DNA of 64,000 nucleotides from Fusibacter sp. A1 (GCF_004125825.1 NZ_QQWI01000004.1:62001-126000), one strand, 5' to 3'; positions 43,960-53,986 are shown, numbered from the stretch's first letter. Translations and numbers: made by a program. The notes: generated from the sequence alone by a model not told the origin.

Positions 43960-45414
43960 CTATTCAGTCCATTTAAGAATCATGTCTTTCGCTGCCTTGA
44001 CCTCATCGATACGCTTCACTTTCGTCGTATGCGGTGCCGATTTCAACAGTTCTGGATTTTCATCTGCTTCTTTTCTGATTTGAATCATGATATCCACGAA
44101 GTTGTCCAAAGTCTCAAGACTTTCCGTTTCAGTCGGTTCGATCATGATCGCTTCCTTGATGATCAGCGGGAAGTAGACAGTTGGTGGATGAATGTTGAAG
44201 TCAAGCATTCTCTTTGCCACATCAAGTGTCGATACCTCAGATAGGTCTTTGCTGATACCGCCTAGTACGAACTCGTGCTTGCACACTTCGTCGATTGGCA
44301 GGTAATAGTAGTCTTTAAGTCTGTGCATCAGGTAGTTCGCATTAAGCACCGCCATTTCAGAAGCGCGCGTAAGCCCCTCTGCTCCCATCGTCTTGATGTA
44401 GGCATATGCTCGAACCAAAATTCCAAAGTTACCGTAGAAGCCTTTGATCTTACCGATCGTATCCGGCTTATTGTAATTAAGGAAGAACTCTCCGCTTTCG
44501 TTTTTCTCCACAATCGGAACAGGAAGGAACTCCACAAGATCCGCTCTAACACCAACAGGACCCGCACCAGGACCTCCACCGCCGTGAGGCGTAGAGAATG
44601 TCTTGTGCAAGTTGTAGTGAAGTACGTCAAAGCCCATGTCGCCAGGTCTTGCCTTGCCCATGATCGCATTCATGTTCGCGCCATCATAGTAAAGAAGTCC
44701 GCCGGCTTCGTGGACAAGGTCTGCGACTTCTTTGATGTTCTTCTCAAACAAACCGAGAGTCGAAGGATTTGTAAGCATCAGACCTGCGATTTCATCATTT
44801 AGCGCTGCTTTAAGCGCATCGATGTCGACATGGCCGTTCTTGTCGGATTCTATTTCTACGATATCGAAACCTGCGACAAATGCTGATGATGGATTAGTCC
44901 CATGCGCCGAATCAGGAACGATGATCTTGGTTCTTTTATGGTCGCCACGTTTCTCGTGGTATTTCTTTATTACTAGAAGACCGGCGTATTCGCCGTGCGC
45001 ACCGGCAGCAGGTTGAAGCGTCACTTGGCTAAGGCCTGCGATTTCAGCCAGCATGTCTTGCAATTCGTGCATCAGGCTAAGCGCGCCCTGAGTAGTCGTC
45101 TCTGGTTGGTACGGGTGTAGGTTCTTAAAACCGTCAAGCCCCGCCATATTCTCATTGATTTTAGGATTGTACTTCATCGTACAAGAACCAAGAGGATAGA
45201 AACCGGCGTCAAGACCGTAGTTGAGCATAGAAAGATTAGTATAGTGTCTGACGACATCCACTTCACTTACTTCAGGAAGAATCAAGTTCTCTTGTGTAAG
45301 CAAGTCTTCAGGAAGCGTATGCTCACAAAGCTTTTCTTCCACATCGCAAGCAGGTAATCTAAATGCCACACGGTCTTCGGATGATAATTCAAAAATGAGT
45401 TTATCGTAGAACAT
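43960..45414 (-). CDS. gcvPB: glycine dehydrogenase (decarboxylating) subunit 2
   Basis: 484 residues. PLP-dependent P-protein C-terminal half: HNLHKTF-type site is [20 protein letters not shown], where the Lys binds PLP; also [22 protein letters not shown], and [12 protein letters not shown]. It works as a heterotetramer with GcvPA, decarboxylating glycine and passing the aminomethyl to lipoyl-GcvH. Its ATG shares one base with the gcvPA stop (TAATG), so translation is coupled. Confidence 0.96.
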   Translation of the reverse strand: MFYDKLIFELSSEDRVAFRLPACDVEEKLCEHTLPEDLLTQENLILPEVSEVDVVRHYTNLSMLNYGLDAGFYPLGSCTMKYNPKINENMAGLDGFKNLHPYQPETTTQGALSLMHELQDMLAEIAGLSQVTLQPAAGAHGEYAGLLVIKKYHEKRGDHKRTKIIVPDSAHGTNPSSAFVAGFDIVEIESDKNGHVDIDALKAALNDEIAGLMLTNPSTLGLFEKNIKEVADLVHEAGGLLYYDGANMNAIMGKARPGDMGFDVLHYNLHKTFSTPHGGGGPGAGPVGVRADLVEFLPVPIVEKNESGEFFLNYNKPDTIGKIKGFYGNFGILVRAYAYIKTMGAEGLTRASEMAVLNANYLMHRLKDYYYLPIDEVCKHEFVLGGISKDLSEVSTLDVAKRMLDFNIHPPTVYFPLIIKEAIMIEPTETESLETLDNFVDIMIQIRKEADENPELLKSAPHTTKVKRIDEVKAAKDMILKWTE

Positions 45415-46760
45415 TATAAGATCACCTCCAAAGCATGGACAAGCGCGTCGATCTCTTCTTTTGTACGCTTTTCAGTAACTGCGATCAGCATTGCGTTGCC
45501 TAACTCAGGGTACTCGCAAGACAAATCGTATCCGCCTAGAATCCCCATTTCAAGAAGCTTCTTATTCACTTCATGAACAGGTTTTTCAATGGTGATGACA
45601 AATTCCTTAAAGAAAGGCTGCTCAAACGCTTTTTTGACTTTGCCGGAGGCAAGTAAGGAGTCGAAGGCGTAGTGCGCTTTTGACAGACACTGGTTGGCCA
45701 CTTCCTTAAGTCCTTTTTTGCCAAGTGTCGACAGGTAAATCGTCGCACGTACGGCAAGAAGACCTTGGTTGGAGCATATGTTCGATGTAGCCTTGAATCT
45801 TCTGATATGTTGCTCACGCGCCTGTAAGGTTAAGACGAATGCGCGTTTTCCATCCTGATCGACAGACTGTCCGCAGATTCTACCTGGCATTTTTCTAGCA
45901 AGGTCTTCTTTGGCAGCGATAAAACCAAGGTAAGGTCCACCGTAGTTCAGGTAGTTGCCAAGCGATTGACCTTCACCGATTGCGATATCCGCATTAAATT
46001 CAGAAGGACGCTTAAGGGCTCCCAGTGAAATCGGGTCAACGCTCATGATGAACTTAGCCTTCGTCGCACGTGTTGCCGCCTCAAGCGACTTCGCATCTTC
46101 AATCGCGCCTAGGAAGTTAGGACTTTGAATGATCACACCACCGACTTCAGCTCCAAGCTTCGCGCTTAGGTCTTCCACCGATGTTCTTCCGTCCACAAGA
46201 TCGATTTCAACCACGTTCAGGTCTCTGTTCTTAAAGTAGGTTTTAAGTACCATTCTACTTTCCGGATGTACCCCTTTTGAAATCAGGATCGTATTCGATT
46301 TACGCACGCTGCTGATCGCCATAAGGGCCGCTTCGACAACTGCGGTTTGAACATCATAAAGTGACGCATTTGCGATCTGAAGACCTGTAAGGTTTGAGAT
46401 CATCGTCTGATATTCAAAAATCGCTCTCAAGGTTCCCTGAGAAATCTCAGGCTGGTATGGAGTGTACGACGTATAGAATTCAGAACGCGATGTGATATGG
46501 TCGATGATCGACGGGATATAATGGTCATAAGCGCCAGCTCCCATAAAGCAGATCTTGTTATCCACCGTATCGTTTTGCTTGGCTAGGCCGCCCATGAGTC
46601 TTGTCACTTCAAGTTCTGATTTTGGCGCGTCAAGGTCAAGCCTTCTGTTTAGCTTAACATTGTCTGGAATGTCTCTAAAGAGCGCATCCACGCCGGAAAC
46701 GCCCATAAGATCAAGCATTTTCTGCTCTTCTTTGGCGCCATTAGGGATGTATGGAAACAT
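45414..46760 (-). CDS. gcvPA: glycine dehydrogenase (decarboxylating) subunit 1
   Basis: 448 residues, the usual length of the separate N-terminal half of P-protein. Motifs: [13 protein letters not shown] at the start, [36 protein letters not shown], and the C-terminal [16 protein letters not shown]. It pairs with GcvPB. It lacks the PLP lysine, which lies in subunit 2. It begins 2 bp after gcvH. Confidence 0.96.
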   Translation of the reverse strand: MFPYIPNGAKEEQKMLDLMGVSGVDALFRDIPDNVKLNRRLDLDAPKSELEVTRLMGGLAKQNDTVDNKICFMGAGAYDHYIPSIIDHITSRSEFYTSYTPYQPEISQGTLRAIFEYQTMISNLTGLQIANASLYDVQTAVVEAALMAISSVRKSNTILISKGVHPESRMVLKTYFKNRDLNVVEIDLVDGRTSVEDLSAKLGAEVGGVIIQSPNFLGAIEDAKSLEAATRATKAKFIMSVDPISLGALKRPSEFNADIAIGEGQSLGNYLNYGGPYLGFIAAKEDLARKMPGRICGQSVDQDGKRAFVLTLQAREQHIRRFKATSNICSNQGLLAVRATIYLSTLGKKGLKEVANQCLSKAHYAFDSLLASGKVKKAFEQPFFKEFVITIEKPVHEVNKKLLEMGILGGYDLSCEYPELGNAMLIAVTEKRTKEEIDALVHALEVIL

Positions 46761-46761
46761 C

Positions 46762-47145
46762 TTATTCCTCCTCGTTACAAAATGCTTCGTACGCCTCTGC
46801 TGTCATCAAGTTGTCAAGCTCAGCCGGATTTGAAAGTTCTACTTTTACAAGCCAGTTCGTGTAGGCGTCATCGTTAAGAAGGGCAGGTTCGTCATCTAAC
46901 TCTTCGTTGATCGCAACGATTGTTCCGCTCACTGGCATGTAAGCGTCAGAAGCAGCTTTAACAGATTCGATAACCGCAAACTCGTCGCCTTCTTCAAACG
47001 ACTCGTCTTCTTCTGGAAGTTCTACGAATACGATGCTGCCAAGTGCGTGCTGAGCGTAATCTGTGATACCGATAGTTACTGTGTTACCTTCTGCTTTAAC
47101 CCACTCGTGATCTTTTGTGTACAACAAATCTTTAACAACTTTCAT
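46762..47145 (-). CDS. gcvH: glycine cleavage system H protein
   Basis: 127 residues. Lipoyl carrier that moves the aminomethyl group between P, T and L proteins. The lipoylation site is the Lys of VIESVKAASD; HEWVKAEG at the N-terminus and YTNWLVKVELSNP near the end are family motifs. Lipoylation would depend on LipA encoded in the same operon. GGAGGAATATTTC precedes the ATG. Confidence 0.96.
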   Translation of the reverse strand: MKVVKDLLYTKDHEWVKAEGNTVTIGITDYAQHALGSIVFVELPEEDESFEEGDEFAVIESVKAASDAYMPVSGTIVAINEELDDEPALLNDDAYTNWLVKVELSNPAELDNLMTAEAYEAFCNEEE

Positions 47146-47231
47146 GAAATATTCCTCCCAGTAATTTAACTTGATTGATTTTGTTAGCTTTTATTTAACA
47201 GGGCAAGCCCCGTTCATTCACGTCTATTATA

Positions 47232-48338
47232 CTATTTTTTGTAGCTTTTTTTGTAAAATCTTTTAGCGACAACCGTTGCTTTTTTTGTCTTTTTACGGAT
47301 TTGGATTTCAATTTCAGAACCCATTTCAGTCACACCGTTCTTAACAAGGGCAAGACCTACAGTTCTTCCTGTCGATGGCGACAGATACCCTGTAGTCACC
47401 GTACCGACAATCTCGCCTGCGACAAGCACTTCATAACCTTGTCTTGGAATTCCTTTTTCAGTCATCTCGAATCCGATGATCTTCTTAGTCAGACCTTCTT
47501 CTTTTTGCTTTACTAAAGCGTCGCGACCCATAAAATCGCCGGCATCCAGCTTAACGAAGAATCCAAGACCGCCTTCTAGAGGTGAGATCTCACTTGAAAG
47601 CTCATTGCCATATAGAGGAAGAGCCACTTCAAAACGTAGCGTATCGCGGCAGCCCAGAGCTGCAGGCTTTAAGCCATGTTCTTTTCCAGCTTCCATCAGC
47701 GCATTCCAGATCTCAGTGATGTCCTCAGGTTTCGCGTATACTTCGAATCCATCCTCGCCAGTATAGCCAGTTCTAGACACAAGACAAGTCTTGCCGGCAA
47801 TCTTCACTTCTCTATTGCAGTAGAAGAATTTGATTTCAGTCAAATCGACATCCGAAACAAGCTGTAGGATTGTTTGTGCGTTGGGTCCTTGAATCGCCAC
47901 TTCTGCCACATCATCTGAAACGTTTGTGATTTCAACATCATATTTAGCCGCTACTTCTTTAATCCAGGCGACATCCTTATCGATGTTTGACGCGTTGATG
48001 ACAAGATAGAAGAACTCACTGTCGAATCTGTATACAAGCAGATCGTCCACTGTTCCGCCGTCTTCATAGCACATGTGCGTGTATAGGATCTGATTGTCCT
48101 CAAGTGTGCTCACATCGTTAGAAACCAAATACTGAACAAAATTAAATGCATCCGCACCTTTTACTTCTACCTCTCCCATGTGAGACACGTCGAAAAGACC
48201 GGCTGCTTCGCGTACTGCAGTATGCTCGTCCACAAGACCCGTGTACTCGATTGGCATCTCCCAACCTGCAAAGGGCACCATTTTCGCTCCAGCCGCCACA
48301 TGTGCGTCATAAAGGGGCGTGCGCTTCAAATTTTCCAT
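47232..48338 (-). CDS. gcvT: aminomethyltransferase (glycine cleavage T protein)
   Basis: 368 residues. Releases ammonia and transfers the methylene group to tetrahydrofolate. Seen: [52 protein letters not shown] [23 protein letters not shown], and the C-terminal beta-barrel with [17 protein letters not shown]. The product, methylene-THF, feeds purine and thymidylate synthesis. It lies 18 bp after lipA; 86 bp, without obvious signal, separate it from gcvH. Confidence 0.96.
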   Translation of the reverse strand: MENLKRTPLYDAHVAAGAKMVPFAGWEMPIEYTGLVDEHTAVREAAGLFDVSHMGEVEVKGADAFNFVQYLVSNDVSTLEDNQILYTHMCYEDGGTVDDLLVYRFDSEFFYLVINASNIDKDVAWIKEVAAKYDVEITNVSDDVAEVAIQGPNAQTILQLVSDVDLTEIKFFYCNREVKIAGKTCLVSRTGYTGEDGFEVYAKPEDITEIWNALMEAGKEHGLKPAALGCRDTLRFEVALPLYGNELSSEISPLEGGLGFFVKLDAGDFMGRDALVKQKEEGLTKKIIGFEMTEKGIPRQGYEVLVAGEIVGTVTTGYLSPSTGRTVGLALVKNGVTEMGSEIEIQIRKKTKKATVVAKRFYKKSYKK

Positions 48339-48356
48339 GTAATCCTCCTCTTAAAC

Positions 48357-49223
48357 TTAATCGACTTCCTTACTTTGATCAAATACTTCTAAAGCATTGA
48401 ACGAGCTTCTCACAAACGGCCCTGCCGCCACGGCTTTAAAGCCTAGCTCCTTGCCTTTTGCCTCGTAGGCTTCAAAAGCTTGTGGTGTTACATATTCTTC
48501 AATTTCAATGTGTTCATCAGACGGTCTCAGATACTGACCGATGGTAAATATATCACAGTCGACAGCGCGAAGGTCGCCCATCAACGAATGAACTTCTTCA
48601 GTTTTCTCACCTAGGCCAACCATTATTCCTGATTTGGTATAGATAGCAGGATCCAGCTCCTTGATCGTCCTTAAGACAGAAAGTGAGCGCTCGTAGACTG
48701 CATCCGGTCTGACCGTATCGTATAATCTTCTGATTGTCTCAAGATTGTGTCCTATGACATCAGGTTTTGCATCGGTGATGATTTTCAGATGCTCTGTATT
48801 TCCTTGCAGATCCGGGATGAGCACTTCGACAGTCGCATCGCTGTTCTCTTTAATAGCCCTGATCGTATTTGCAAACTGGGTGGCACCCTGATCCTCAAGG
48901 TCATCCCTTGTGACAGAGGTGATTACGATATGTTTGAGTCCTAACTCCACCACCGCGTTTGCGATATGCATGGGCTCGTCGGGATCCACCGCCATCGGCG
49001 TTTTATAGCTCACATTGCAAAAACTACAGTTTCGTGTACAGTTCTTACCCAAAATCATGAAGGTTACCGATTTAGATTTGAAACAGGTTCCCTTGTTCGG
49101 ACAGTTCGCCTCATGGCAGACGGTATGAAGCTTTTTGTTATGCACTAACTTTTCCATGCTTCTCAGTGCGGCAGCATCCGGCTTAGCGATCTTGAACCAC
49201 TCCGGTAAACGTTTTCTTGGCAT
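48357..49223 (-). CDS. lipA: lipoyl synthase
   Basis: 288 residues. Radical-SAM enzyme that inserts two sulphurs into octanoyl-GcvH. It shows the auxiliary cluster cysteines (CHEANCPNKGTC), the radical-SAM C-x3-C-x2-C as CTRNCSFC, and the C-terminal RSSFNA motif, whose Ser binds the auxiliary cluster. It is the first gene of the glycine-cleavage operon and is directly controlled by the glycine riboswitch. No lipB/lipM or lplA is adjacent. Confidence 0.96.
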   Translation of the reverse strand: MPRKRLPEWFKIAKPDAAALRSMEKLVHNKKLHTVCHEANCPNKGTCFKSKSVTFMILGKNCTRNCSFCNVSYKTPMAVDPDEPMHIANAVVELGLKHIVITSVTRDDLEDQGATQFANTIRAIKENSDATVEVLIPDLQGNTEHLKIITDAKPDVIGHNLETIRRLYDTVRPDAVYERSLSVLRTIKELDPAIYTKSGIMVGLGEKTEEVHSLMGDLRAVDCDIFTIGQYLRPSDEHIEIEEYVTPQAFEAYEAKGKELGFKAVAAGPFVRSSFNALEVFDQSKEVD

Positions 49224-49255
49224 GTGCTATCCTCCATTACCTGCAAATTGAATAT

Positions 49256-49297
49256 AAAAAAGGAGATATGGGTACTCTAAACGAGCGCCATATCTCC
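49256..49297 (-). terminator. regulated terminator of the glycine riboswitch
   Basis: Minus strand GGAGATATGG / CCATATCTCC hairpin followed by six T, 33 bp before lipA. Its 5' arm shares GGAGA with the 3' side of P1 of the second aptamer, so P1 formation and termination should be mutually exclusive: glycine binding turns the operon on. Confidence 0.85.
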
Positions 49298-49497
49298 TCT
49301 GTAACCTAACCTGAGAGTTTTAGTCCTAAGACCTTGCCCCGCCGGTGCCCGTTTACTTCTTCGGGACTCTCCAGAGACTCATCCAATAACGATATTATTA
49401 CCTGAAAGTTTCTCGCTACACTCTGGCTGAGTGGGCGATTGCCTCTTCGGTTGCACACTTAAGTACATTTCTCGTCATCATCACCTGAACCTTATTT
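49292..49497 (-). ncRNA. tandem glycine riboswitch
   Basis: Two consecutive glycine aptamers on the minus strand. The promoter-distal one (about 49292-49380) has GGAGAGTCC, CACCGGCGGGGCAAGG, and CTCTCAGGT (49309-49317), closed by CTCTG / CAGAG. The first one (about 49381-49497) has ACGAGAAA, ACCGAAGAGGCAA and CTTTCAGGT (49400-49408). The motif order matches the gcvT riboswitch class. It controls lipA-gcvT-H-PA-PB-lpd in response to glycine. Confidence 0.92.
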
Positions 49498-49512
49498 TTT
49501 TATCCTAGTGAA

Positions 49513-49541
49513 ATTATATGCCATAAGCCCTCTGGGTTCAA
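49513..49541 (-). promoter_or_regulatory. sigma-A promoter of the glycine cleavage operon
   Basis: Minus strand TTGAAC and TATAAT separated by exactly 17 bp; transcription would start near 49506, just before the first aptamer. The 123 bp between this and the next gene hold nothing else that I recognise. Confidence 0.8.
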
Positions 49542-49664
49542 GCTAATTCATGCAGTTTGTATTAATATTTCGAAACAATACAGGCACTTTGTTTCCCTTT
49601 ATTAATTTTATTAGACATCTAAAAAAAAAAAGCTTAAACTAGATAGTAGAAAGGGGCTGCTAAT

Positions 49665-49988
49665 ATGTTTGGATTGTTCTCAAAAAAAGAAGTTAAAACG
49701 GTCACGAATGGTCGTCAACTGACAAAGGATTATGCAAGTGCGCTTAAAGAGCTGAAGAGGCTAAGAGTGGAACACTGCCAAGCTAACGGTATGTCTCTGA
49801 GCGATATGGGAAAGGACCTCGCGCATATCGAGCGTCGTGCGAAACAGTTTTATAGCTTTACTGTCTCCTATCTTAAAAGCGGCCATACCCATGATGAGGC
49901 CTATCAGGAAATGCTTGATCATCATATCAGCACCGATACGGACCGCTTAATCCTTGAAAAGCTGTTTCTAAAGAGAAAAGAAAGTTGA
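49665..49988 (+). CDS. small helical protein of unknown function
   Basis: 107 residues, behind AAAGGGGCTGCTAAT. It is helical and charged (KDYASALKELKRLRVEHCQANG, KDLAHIERRAKQFYSFTVSYLKSG, LILEKLFLKRKES) with an MFGLFSKKE amphipathic start that could touch the membrane. I do not recognise a family. It is monocistronic, followed by a perfect palindromic terminator, and diverges from the glycine operon. Confidence 0.7.
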   Translation: MFGLFSKKEVKTVTNGRQLTKDYASALKELKRLRVEHCQANGMSLSDMGKDLAHIERRAKQFYSFTVSYLKSGHTHDEAYQEMLDHHISTDTDRLILEKLFLKRKES

Positions 49989-50050
49989 TTTGTTCGTTAA
50001 TTATCTAACTTTTAATGCGCTATTATTATTCATTTATTCTGCATCCACTA

Positions 50051-50078
50051 AAAAAATACCTGAATTCAGGTATTTTTT
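50051..50078. terminator. palindromic intrinsic terminator
   Basis: AAAAAATACCTGA with TCAGGTATTTTTT around an AT centre gives a 28-bp perfect palindrome; it ends the 107-residue protein gene and is active in either direction. Confidence 0.85.
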
Positions 50079-50210
50079 CTTTTGTTATTTTCAATTTCAT
50101 GATATAATATTAACAAATATTTTCCCAATTGTAATTCTCCATAATTACGGGATTCGAGAAAAACTTTTTTTTAAGAACTTTTGTTAATTTGTTCACAAGA
50201 GGTGATACTT

Positions 50211-50354
50211 ATGTTCACAACTCCTCAACCCAAAGTACCGACAACGCTTTCTAAAACATCTGAGAACGAAAAGGAAATTCAACGTCTCGTCAACAATGAT
50301 GTTACAAACGATGTCCCTTATTTTGATTCAATTAACATTGCAAAACTAAGCTAA
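50211..50354 (+). CDS. 47-residue protein of unknown function
   Basis: ATG at 50211 preceded by AGAGGTGATACTT, stop TAA at 50352-50354. The peptide is Pro/Thr-rich at its start (TTPQPKVPTTLSK) and Asn/Asp-rich afterwards (VNNDVTNDVPYF), with no membrane segment. A likely promoter lies about 80-100 bp upstream (TGATATAAT extended -10 near 50100-50108). A hairpin (ATACCA/TGGTAT, 50365-50379) follows the stop. It looks like a real small gene, but I know no homologue. Confidence 0.5.
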   Translation: MFTTPQPKVPTTLSKTSENEKEIQRLVNNDVTNDVPYFDSINIAKLS

Positions 50355-50416
50355 TCATGCGTCCATACCAAGCTGGTATTTGATTGGCAGTCAACTTCAT
50401 GCACAAAAGTTTTTTT

Positions 50417-50442
50417 AAAAAGTCCTTCGGGTCTTTTTTTTT
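50417..50442 (+). terminator. probable intrinsic terminator after the 47-residue gene
   Basis: AAAAAG-T-CC, TTCG tetraloop, GG-G?-TCTTTTT pairing with one mismatch, then nine T. It separates the small gene from the DUF2156 gene; the 50355-50487 gap holds no other feature I can see. Confidence 0.55.
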
Positions 50443-50487
50443 GTTCTTTTTAGAAAATTAAGGGTAAATAAAATGTGAGGTGATTCT

Positions 50488-51393
50488 ATGATCAAAAAAC
50501 TGACCTATCACGATAAAGCATTGCTAACACCCTATTTCGACGCATTCAACATTCCTGTTTCAGATCTCACGCTTACCAACGTGATGATGTGGAAAGATAA
50601 ATACGCCACCGCGTATCTGACACTCAAGGGTTTTCTTTATCTTATCTATACTCACGAAGACGGCGCTACCAGTTATTCGCAACCAATAGGCGACTACGAT
50701 GACAGTTTGGGGCTACTGGAAAGCGTCAAGGCGCTGGTCAAGCTTCAAATCGTGGGCGGCCAGTCGCTGACCTTCAGAAATATGGATAGAAAAACCGCCG
50801 AGCTCATCGCAGGCAACCTCTCTCACGTCCATATGCTTCCAAGCCCCGAGCACAATGATTACTGCTACCTCACCACTGAACTGTCAGAGCTTAAGGGAAA
50901 CAGATATCATAAAAAGAAGAATCACGTAAACCAGTTTATCCACCACTACGGAGATAATCATCAAATTGAAGCTATCACTGCGGCTAACGCGCTTGACTGT
51001 CTGATCTGTTCACAAAACTGGTGCGTAGATAAAAACTGTGACGGATCGAAGGACTTGTGTTTTGAGTATCTCGGAATACTGCACGTACTAAAAAACTGGA
51101 ACGACTATCCTGTTGAAGGACTACTCATAAGACATGACCAGATCGTGATCGGATACTCCTTTGGAGAGATGCTCACAGATGATTACTTTGTCGTTCATAT
51201 CGAAAAGGGCGACACCAGATACCAGGGAATCTATCCTTATCTCAATATGCTTATGGCAGGTGCGGTTTCAGGCAGATTCCAGTATGTCAACCGTGAACAG
51301 GATCTAGGTATTCCTGGCCTGATCAAGGCAAAAAAATCCTACCACCCGCACCACTATATCGAAAAGTGTGAGCTCGTCATCCAAACCGTTTAA
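50488..51393 (+). CDS. DUF2156 (phosphatidylglycerol lysyltransferase C-terminal-like) protein
   Basis: 301 residues, GTGAGGTGATTCT before the ATG. It matches the two-lobed GNAT-like DUF2156 fold: LTLTNVMMWKDKYATAYL in the first half; GNRYHKKKNHVNQFIHHYG, VEGLLIRHDQIVIGYSFGEML, FVVHIEKGDTRYQGIYPYLN and VNREQDLGIPGLIKAKKSYHPHH in the second. In MprF this domain transfers lysine from tRNA to lipid; soluble stand-alone members are of unknown substrate. It has no membrane span. Its 3' end overlaps the convergent apgM gene by 17 bp. Confidence 0.87.
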   Translation: MIKKLTYHDKALLTPYFDAFNIPVSDLTLTNVMMWKDKYATAYLTLKGFLYLIYTHEDGATSYSQPIGDYDDSLGLLESVKALVKLQIVGGQSLTFRNMDRKTAELIAGNLSHVHMLPSPEHNDYCYLTTELSELKGNRYHKKKNHVNQFIHHYGDNHQIEAITAANALDCLICSQNWCVDKNCDGSKDLCFEYLGILHVLKNWNDYPVEGLLIRHDQIVIGYSFGEMLTDDYFVVHIEKGDTRYQGIYPYLNMLMAGAVSGRFQYVNREQDLGIPGLIKAKKSYHPHHYIEKCELVIQTV

Positions 51394-52531
51394 TCCACTG
51401 ATGGTCATCGAGTATCGGCGCGTCCTTTCCTGCTTCTTCATTGAAGGGCTCCATATTAAGACCCCTGCGCCACGGTGCGATCACGTGAAGACAAGGCATG
51501 ACATCGCCGAAATGCTCTCCTGTTTCACTGCAGGTGCCATGGTCAGAAATCACATACACTTCGACATTGCCGCTGATTCTCTTTAGCTCCTCATAGAGAA
51601 CCGCGAAAAGCCTTTCGTCGATGGATTCGATCACCCGTTTTTTTAGTTCGCTGTCTCTCAGATGGGCGGCGGTATCCGGTGACTCCACATGGCAATAGAC
51701 GACATCATATCTAGAAAGAGCTGCGAGTGCGGCTCTTATTTTATTGCTGTAATCGGTGTCTAAGGCTCCTGTCGCTCCTTCAACCTGGATGACATCGTCA
51801 CCCTTAAGCCTAGCCAGTCCTTTAATGATCGGAGTTCCTGTTACAATTCCCCACTTGGACTGCTTGGTGTGTTTCAAAGGTTCCAAAGATTGTCCTCTCG
51901 CCCATATCCAAGCCCCATCGATTGTAGGTCTTCCCTCTAAAGAACGTCTTATGTTGACCGGATGACCCTTCAGGACCTTTTCAATTTTTTGACATAGGGT
52001 TTCAAGTACCCTATCCCCCCTAAACTGGTAGGCAAGGTCATAGCCGAACTTATCCGTTGGAGCGTCGAGACTGACCATCTGCGTTTTACCTTTTAGCAAA
52101 AACACATGCCCTCCGATACCGAACAACTCCAGGTCGGACTGAGATACGACTTTTTCAAGCGCTTCAAAAAGTGATTCCTGTTCCTCATCGGTGACTCCAT
52201 GGGCATTCGCACTTTCAAGACACCTGCTTCCACTTTTAAAACTGATCAGATTCATGCGGTATGTAAACTGTCCGCTTGGGATCGGTTGCCCTATTCCAAG
52301 CATTTCTAAAGCCGACCTACCCGGATAGTCTTTTCTTGGATCAAGACCCATGAGCGTCATGTTTGCGAAATCCGATCCTATCCGATAGCCGTCAGGAACC
52401 GTCTTGACACGAAGCATGACTCCGCAGCGTGACAGCTCGTCAAGATAAGGGGTATGTGCTTTCATCATCGGGGTCATGCCATCTACAGCCCTGTCTACTA
52501 TTCCATCGAGCACAAGGATTATCTTTTTCAT
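51377..52531 (-). CDS. apgM: cofactor-independent phosphoglycerate mutase, archaeal type
   Basis: 384 residues. Interconverts 3- and 2-phosphoglycerate. Alkaline-phosphatase fold: ILVLDGIVDRAV at the N-terminus (metal Asp), IGSDFANMTLMGLDP with the phospho-serine, and metal ligands in CHVESPDTAAHLRD and VISDHGTCSETGEH. The shorter length and motif set are those of ApgM rather than GpmI (about 510 residues). It is convergent with, and overlaps by 17 bp, the DUF2156 gene, with no terminator in between. Confidence 0.9.
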   Translation of the reverse strand: MKKIILVLDGIVDRAVDGMTPMMKAHTPYLDELSRCGVMLRVKTVPDGYRIGSDFANMTLMGLDPRKDYPGRSALEMLGIGQPIPSGQFTYRMNLISFKSGSRCLESANAHGVTDEEQESLFEALEKVVSQSDLELFGIGGHVFLLKGKTQMVSLDAPTDKFGYDLAYQFRGDRVLETLCQKIEKVLKGHPVNIRRSLEGRPTIDGAWIWARGQSLEPLKHTKQSKWGIVTGTPIIKGLARLKGDDVIQVEGATGALDTDYSNKIRAALAALSRYDVVYCHVESPDTAAHLRDSELKKRVIESIDERLFAVLYEELKRISGNVEVYVISDHGTCSETGEHFGDVMPCLHVIAPWRRGLNMEPFNEEAGKDAPILDDHQWIKRFG

Positions 52532-52596
52532 TTTGCCACCTCCATTAGTATCATTTTATCACAATTCTTTTCATGAAAGCGCATATCCCATCCACT

Positions 52597-52665
52597 CAAA
52601 AAACAAAATAACTCCTAATCAGACCGATGTAGTCATTTGACTAACCCATCCATCTGAAAAGGAGT
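52597..52665 (-). terminator. intrinsic terminator of htrA
   Basis: Minus strand AACTCCTTTTCAG pairs with CTGATTAGGAGTT, with an inner hairpin (AGTC/GACT), and is followed by ATTTTGTTTTTT. It lies 27 bp past the htrA stop codon. Confidence 0.75.
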
Positions 52666-52692
52666 TTTCATTCTTTTTTAAAGGTCATTAGC

Positions 52693-53955
52693 TCACTTTG
52701 CGTTCTTATCCTTGAGCACAACCTCTACTTCTCTTTCGATCGCATCGTTTGTAACGGAAAGCGTTACGGTTTGACCCACTTGATAGCCGCTGATCATCAA
52801 AATGAGTTCGTTCATGTTCTTGACCTCTTTTCCGTCAAGAGCCGTGATGATGTCTCCACGCATAATGCCGGCTTCACTCGCGCCGCTCTGTGGAACCACA
52901 TCCCTGACCATCACACCGACAGGCAGGTCGTAAAGCTCCGAAATCTCATCTGTGATGTCCCGTCCGGCGATTCCCAGATAAGGTCTTGAAACGTAACCCT
53001 TTTCAATCAGTTCCGCCACAATCGGTTTGACCGTATTGATAGGAATGGCAAATCCGATGCCTTCCACCTGCGTGCTGCTGATTTTTATCGTATTGATTCC
53101 GATGACCTCTCCCCTTGCATTCACAAGTGCCCCGCCACTGTTTCCCGGATTGATTGCGGCATCGGTCTGAATCAGATTGAAGTTTCTTCCTGACATATTG
53201 AGCATTCTGTCGATGCCGCTGATAAACCCTACGGTGACGGTATCGCTGTACCCTAGCGGATTACCGATTGCGATTGCCAGCTCTCCCACCTCGAGATCAT
53301 CCGAATTTCCGAGCACCACCGGATTCAGTCCGCTAAGCACCTCAGCGCTCACATCCGATTTTTTCACTTTAAGCACAGCCAGGTCCGCATCCGGATCCAC
53401 GCCCACGATTTCTCCGATTGCAGAATCGGTGTCATTGAAGGCTACAAGCAGGGAGTTCGCATTTTCAACGACGTGATTGTTCGTTACTATTAAAATGGAG
53501 TCCTTATTGATGTTGAACACCACACCCGTACCCGAGCCTTCCGATTCGTAACTGTTGAAGAAGAAGTCACTTGTAGTGATCTTGCTTGTGATGGATACGA
53601 TTGCCGGTCCGAGCTCCTTTACTATGCTTGGAATCGTTTTTTCAGCATTAAACTCATTCGATACCCTTTTAATGGACTCCGACTCCAAATAGTAGGCGCC
53701 ATCCACCCGCTCCCCGCTACCAAGTCCTCCGGACAGCCGATATCCGACACCTGCCGCACCACCCGCTGTCAGCGCGCCTGCAAGTACAAGTGCCAGGACT
53801 TTTGTAAATGTCCATTTGCCTGCTTTAACAGGCTGCCTCACCTGCGGTTCTTCCATGAACGGATGTTCAGCCGCTGTGATTTTCACTTCTACAGCAGGCT
53901 TGATAAGCTTATCGTTTAATTCCTTATCTTTTTCTGATTCAATATATTCAACCAT
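52693..53955 (-). CDS. htrA: HtrA/DegP-like serine protease with PDZ domain
   Basis: About 420 residues; two adjacent ATG codons follow AGGAGGTT and the second (53955) has better spacing. A cytoplasmic N-terminal tail of about 45 residues, one membrane helix (VLALVLAGALTAGGAAGVGY), then a trypsin-like domain with His in VTNNHVVENA, Asp in DADLAVLKV and Ser in NPGNSGGALVN. A single PDZ domain ends the protein (RPYLGIAGRDI, GVMVRDVVPQSGASEAGIMRGDIITALDG). It degrades misfolded envelope proteins. It is adjacent to Hsp20 and a two-component system. Confidence 0.95.
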   Translation of the reverse strand: MVEYIESEKDKELNDKLIKPAVEVKITAAEHPFMEEPQVRQPVKAGKWTFTKVLALVLAGALTAGGAAGVGYRLSGGLGSGERVDGAYYLESESIKRVSNEFNAEKTIPSIVKELGPAIVSITSKITTSDFFFNSYESEGSGTGVVFNINKDSILIVTNNHVVENANSLLVAFNDTDSAIGEIVGVDPDADLAVLKVKKSDVSAEVLSGLNPVVLGNSDDLEVGELAIAIGNPLGYSDTVTVGFISGIDRMLNMSGRNFNLIQTDAAINPGNSGGALVNARGEVIGINTIKISSTQVEGIGFAIPINTVKPIVAELIEKGYVSRPYLGIAGRDITDEISELYDLPVGVMVRDVVPQSGASEAGIMRGDIITALDGKEVKNMNELILMISGYQVGQTVTLSVTNDAIEREVEVVLKDKNAK

Positions 53956-53986
53956 CATAACCTCCTGACTCGCTGTCCACTTAACT

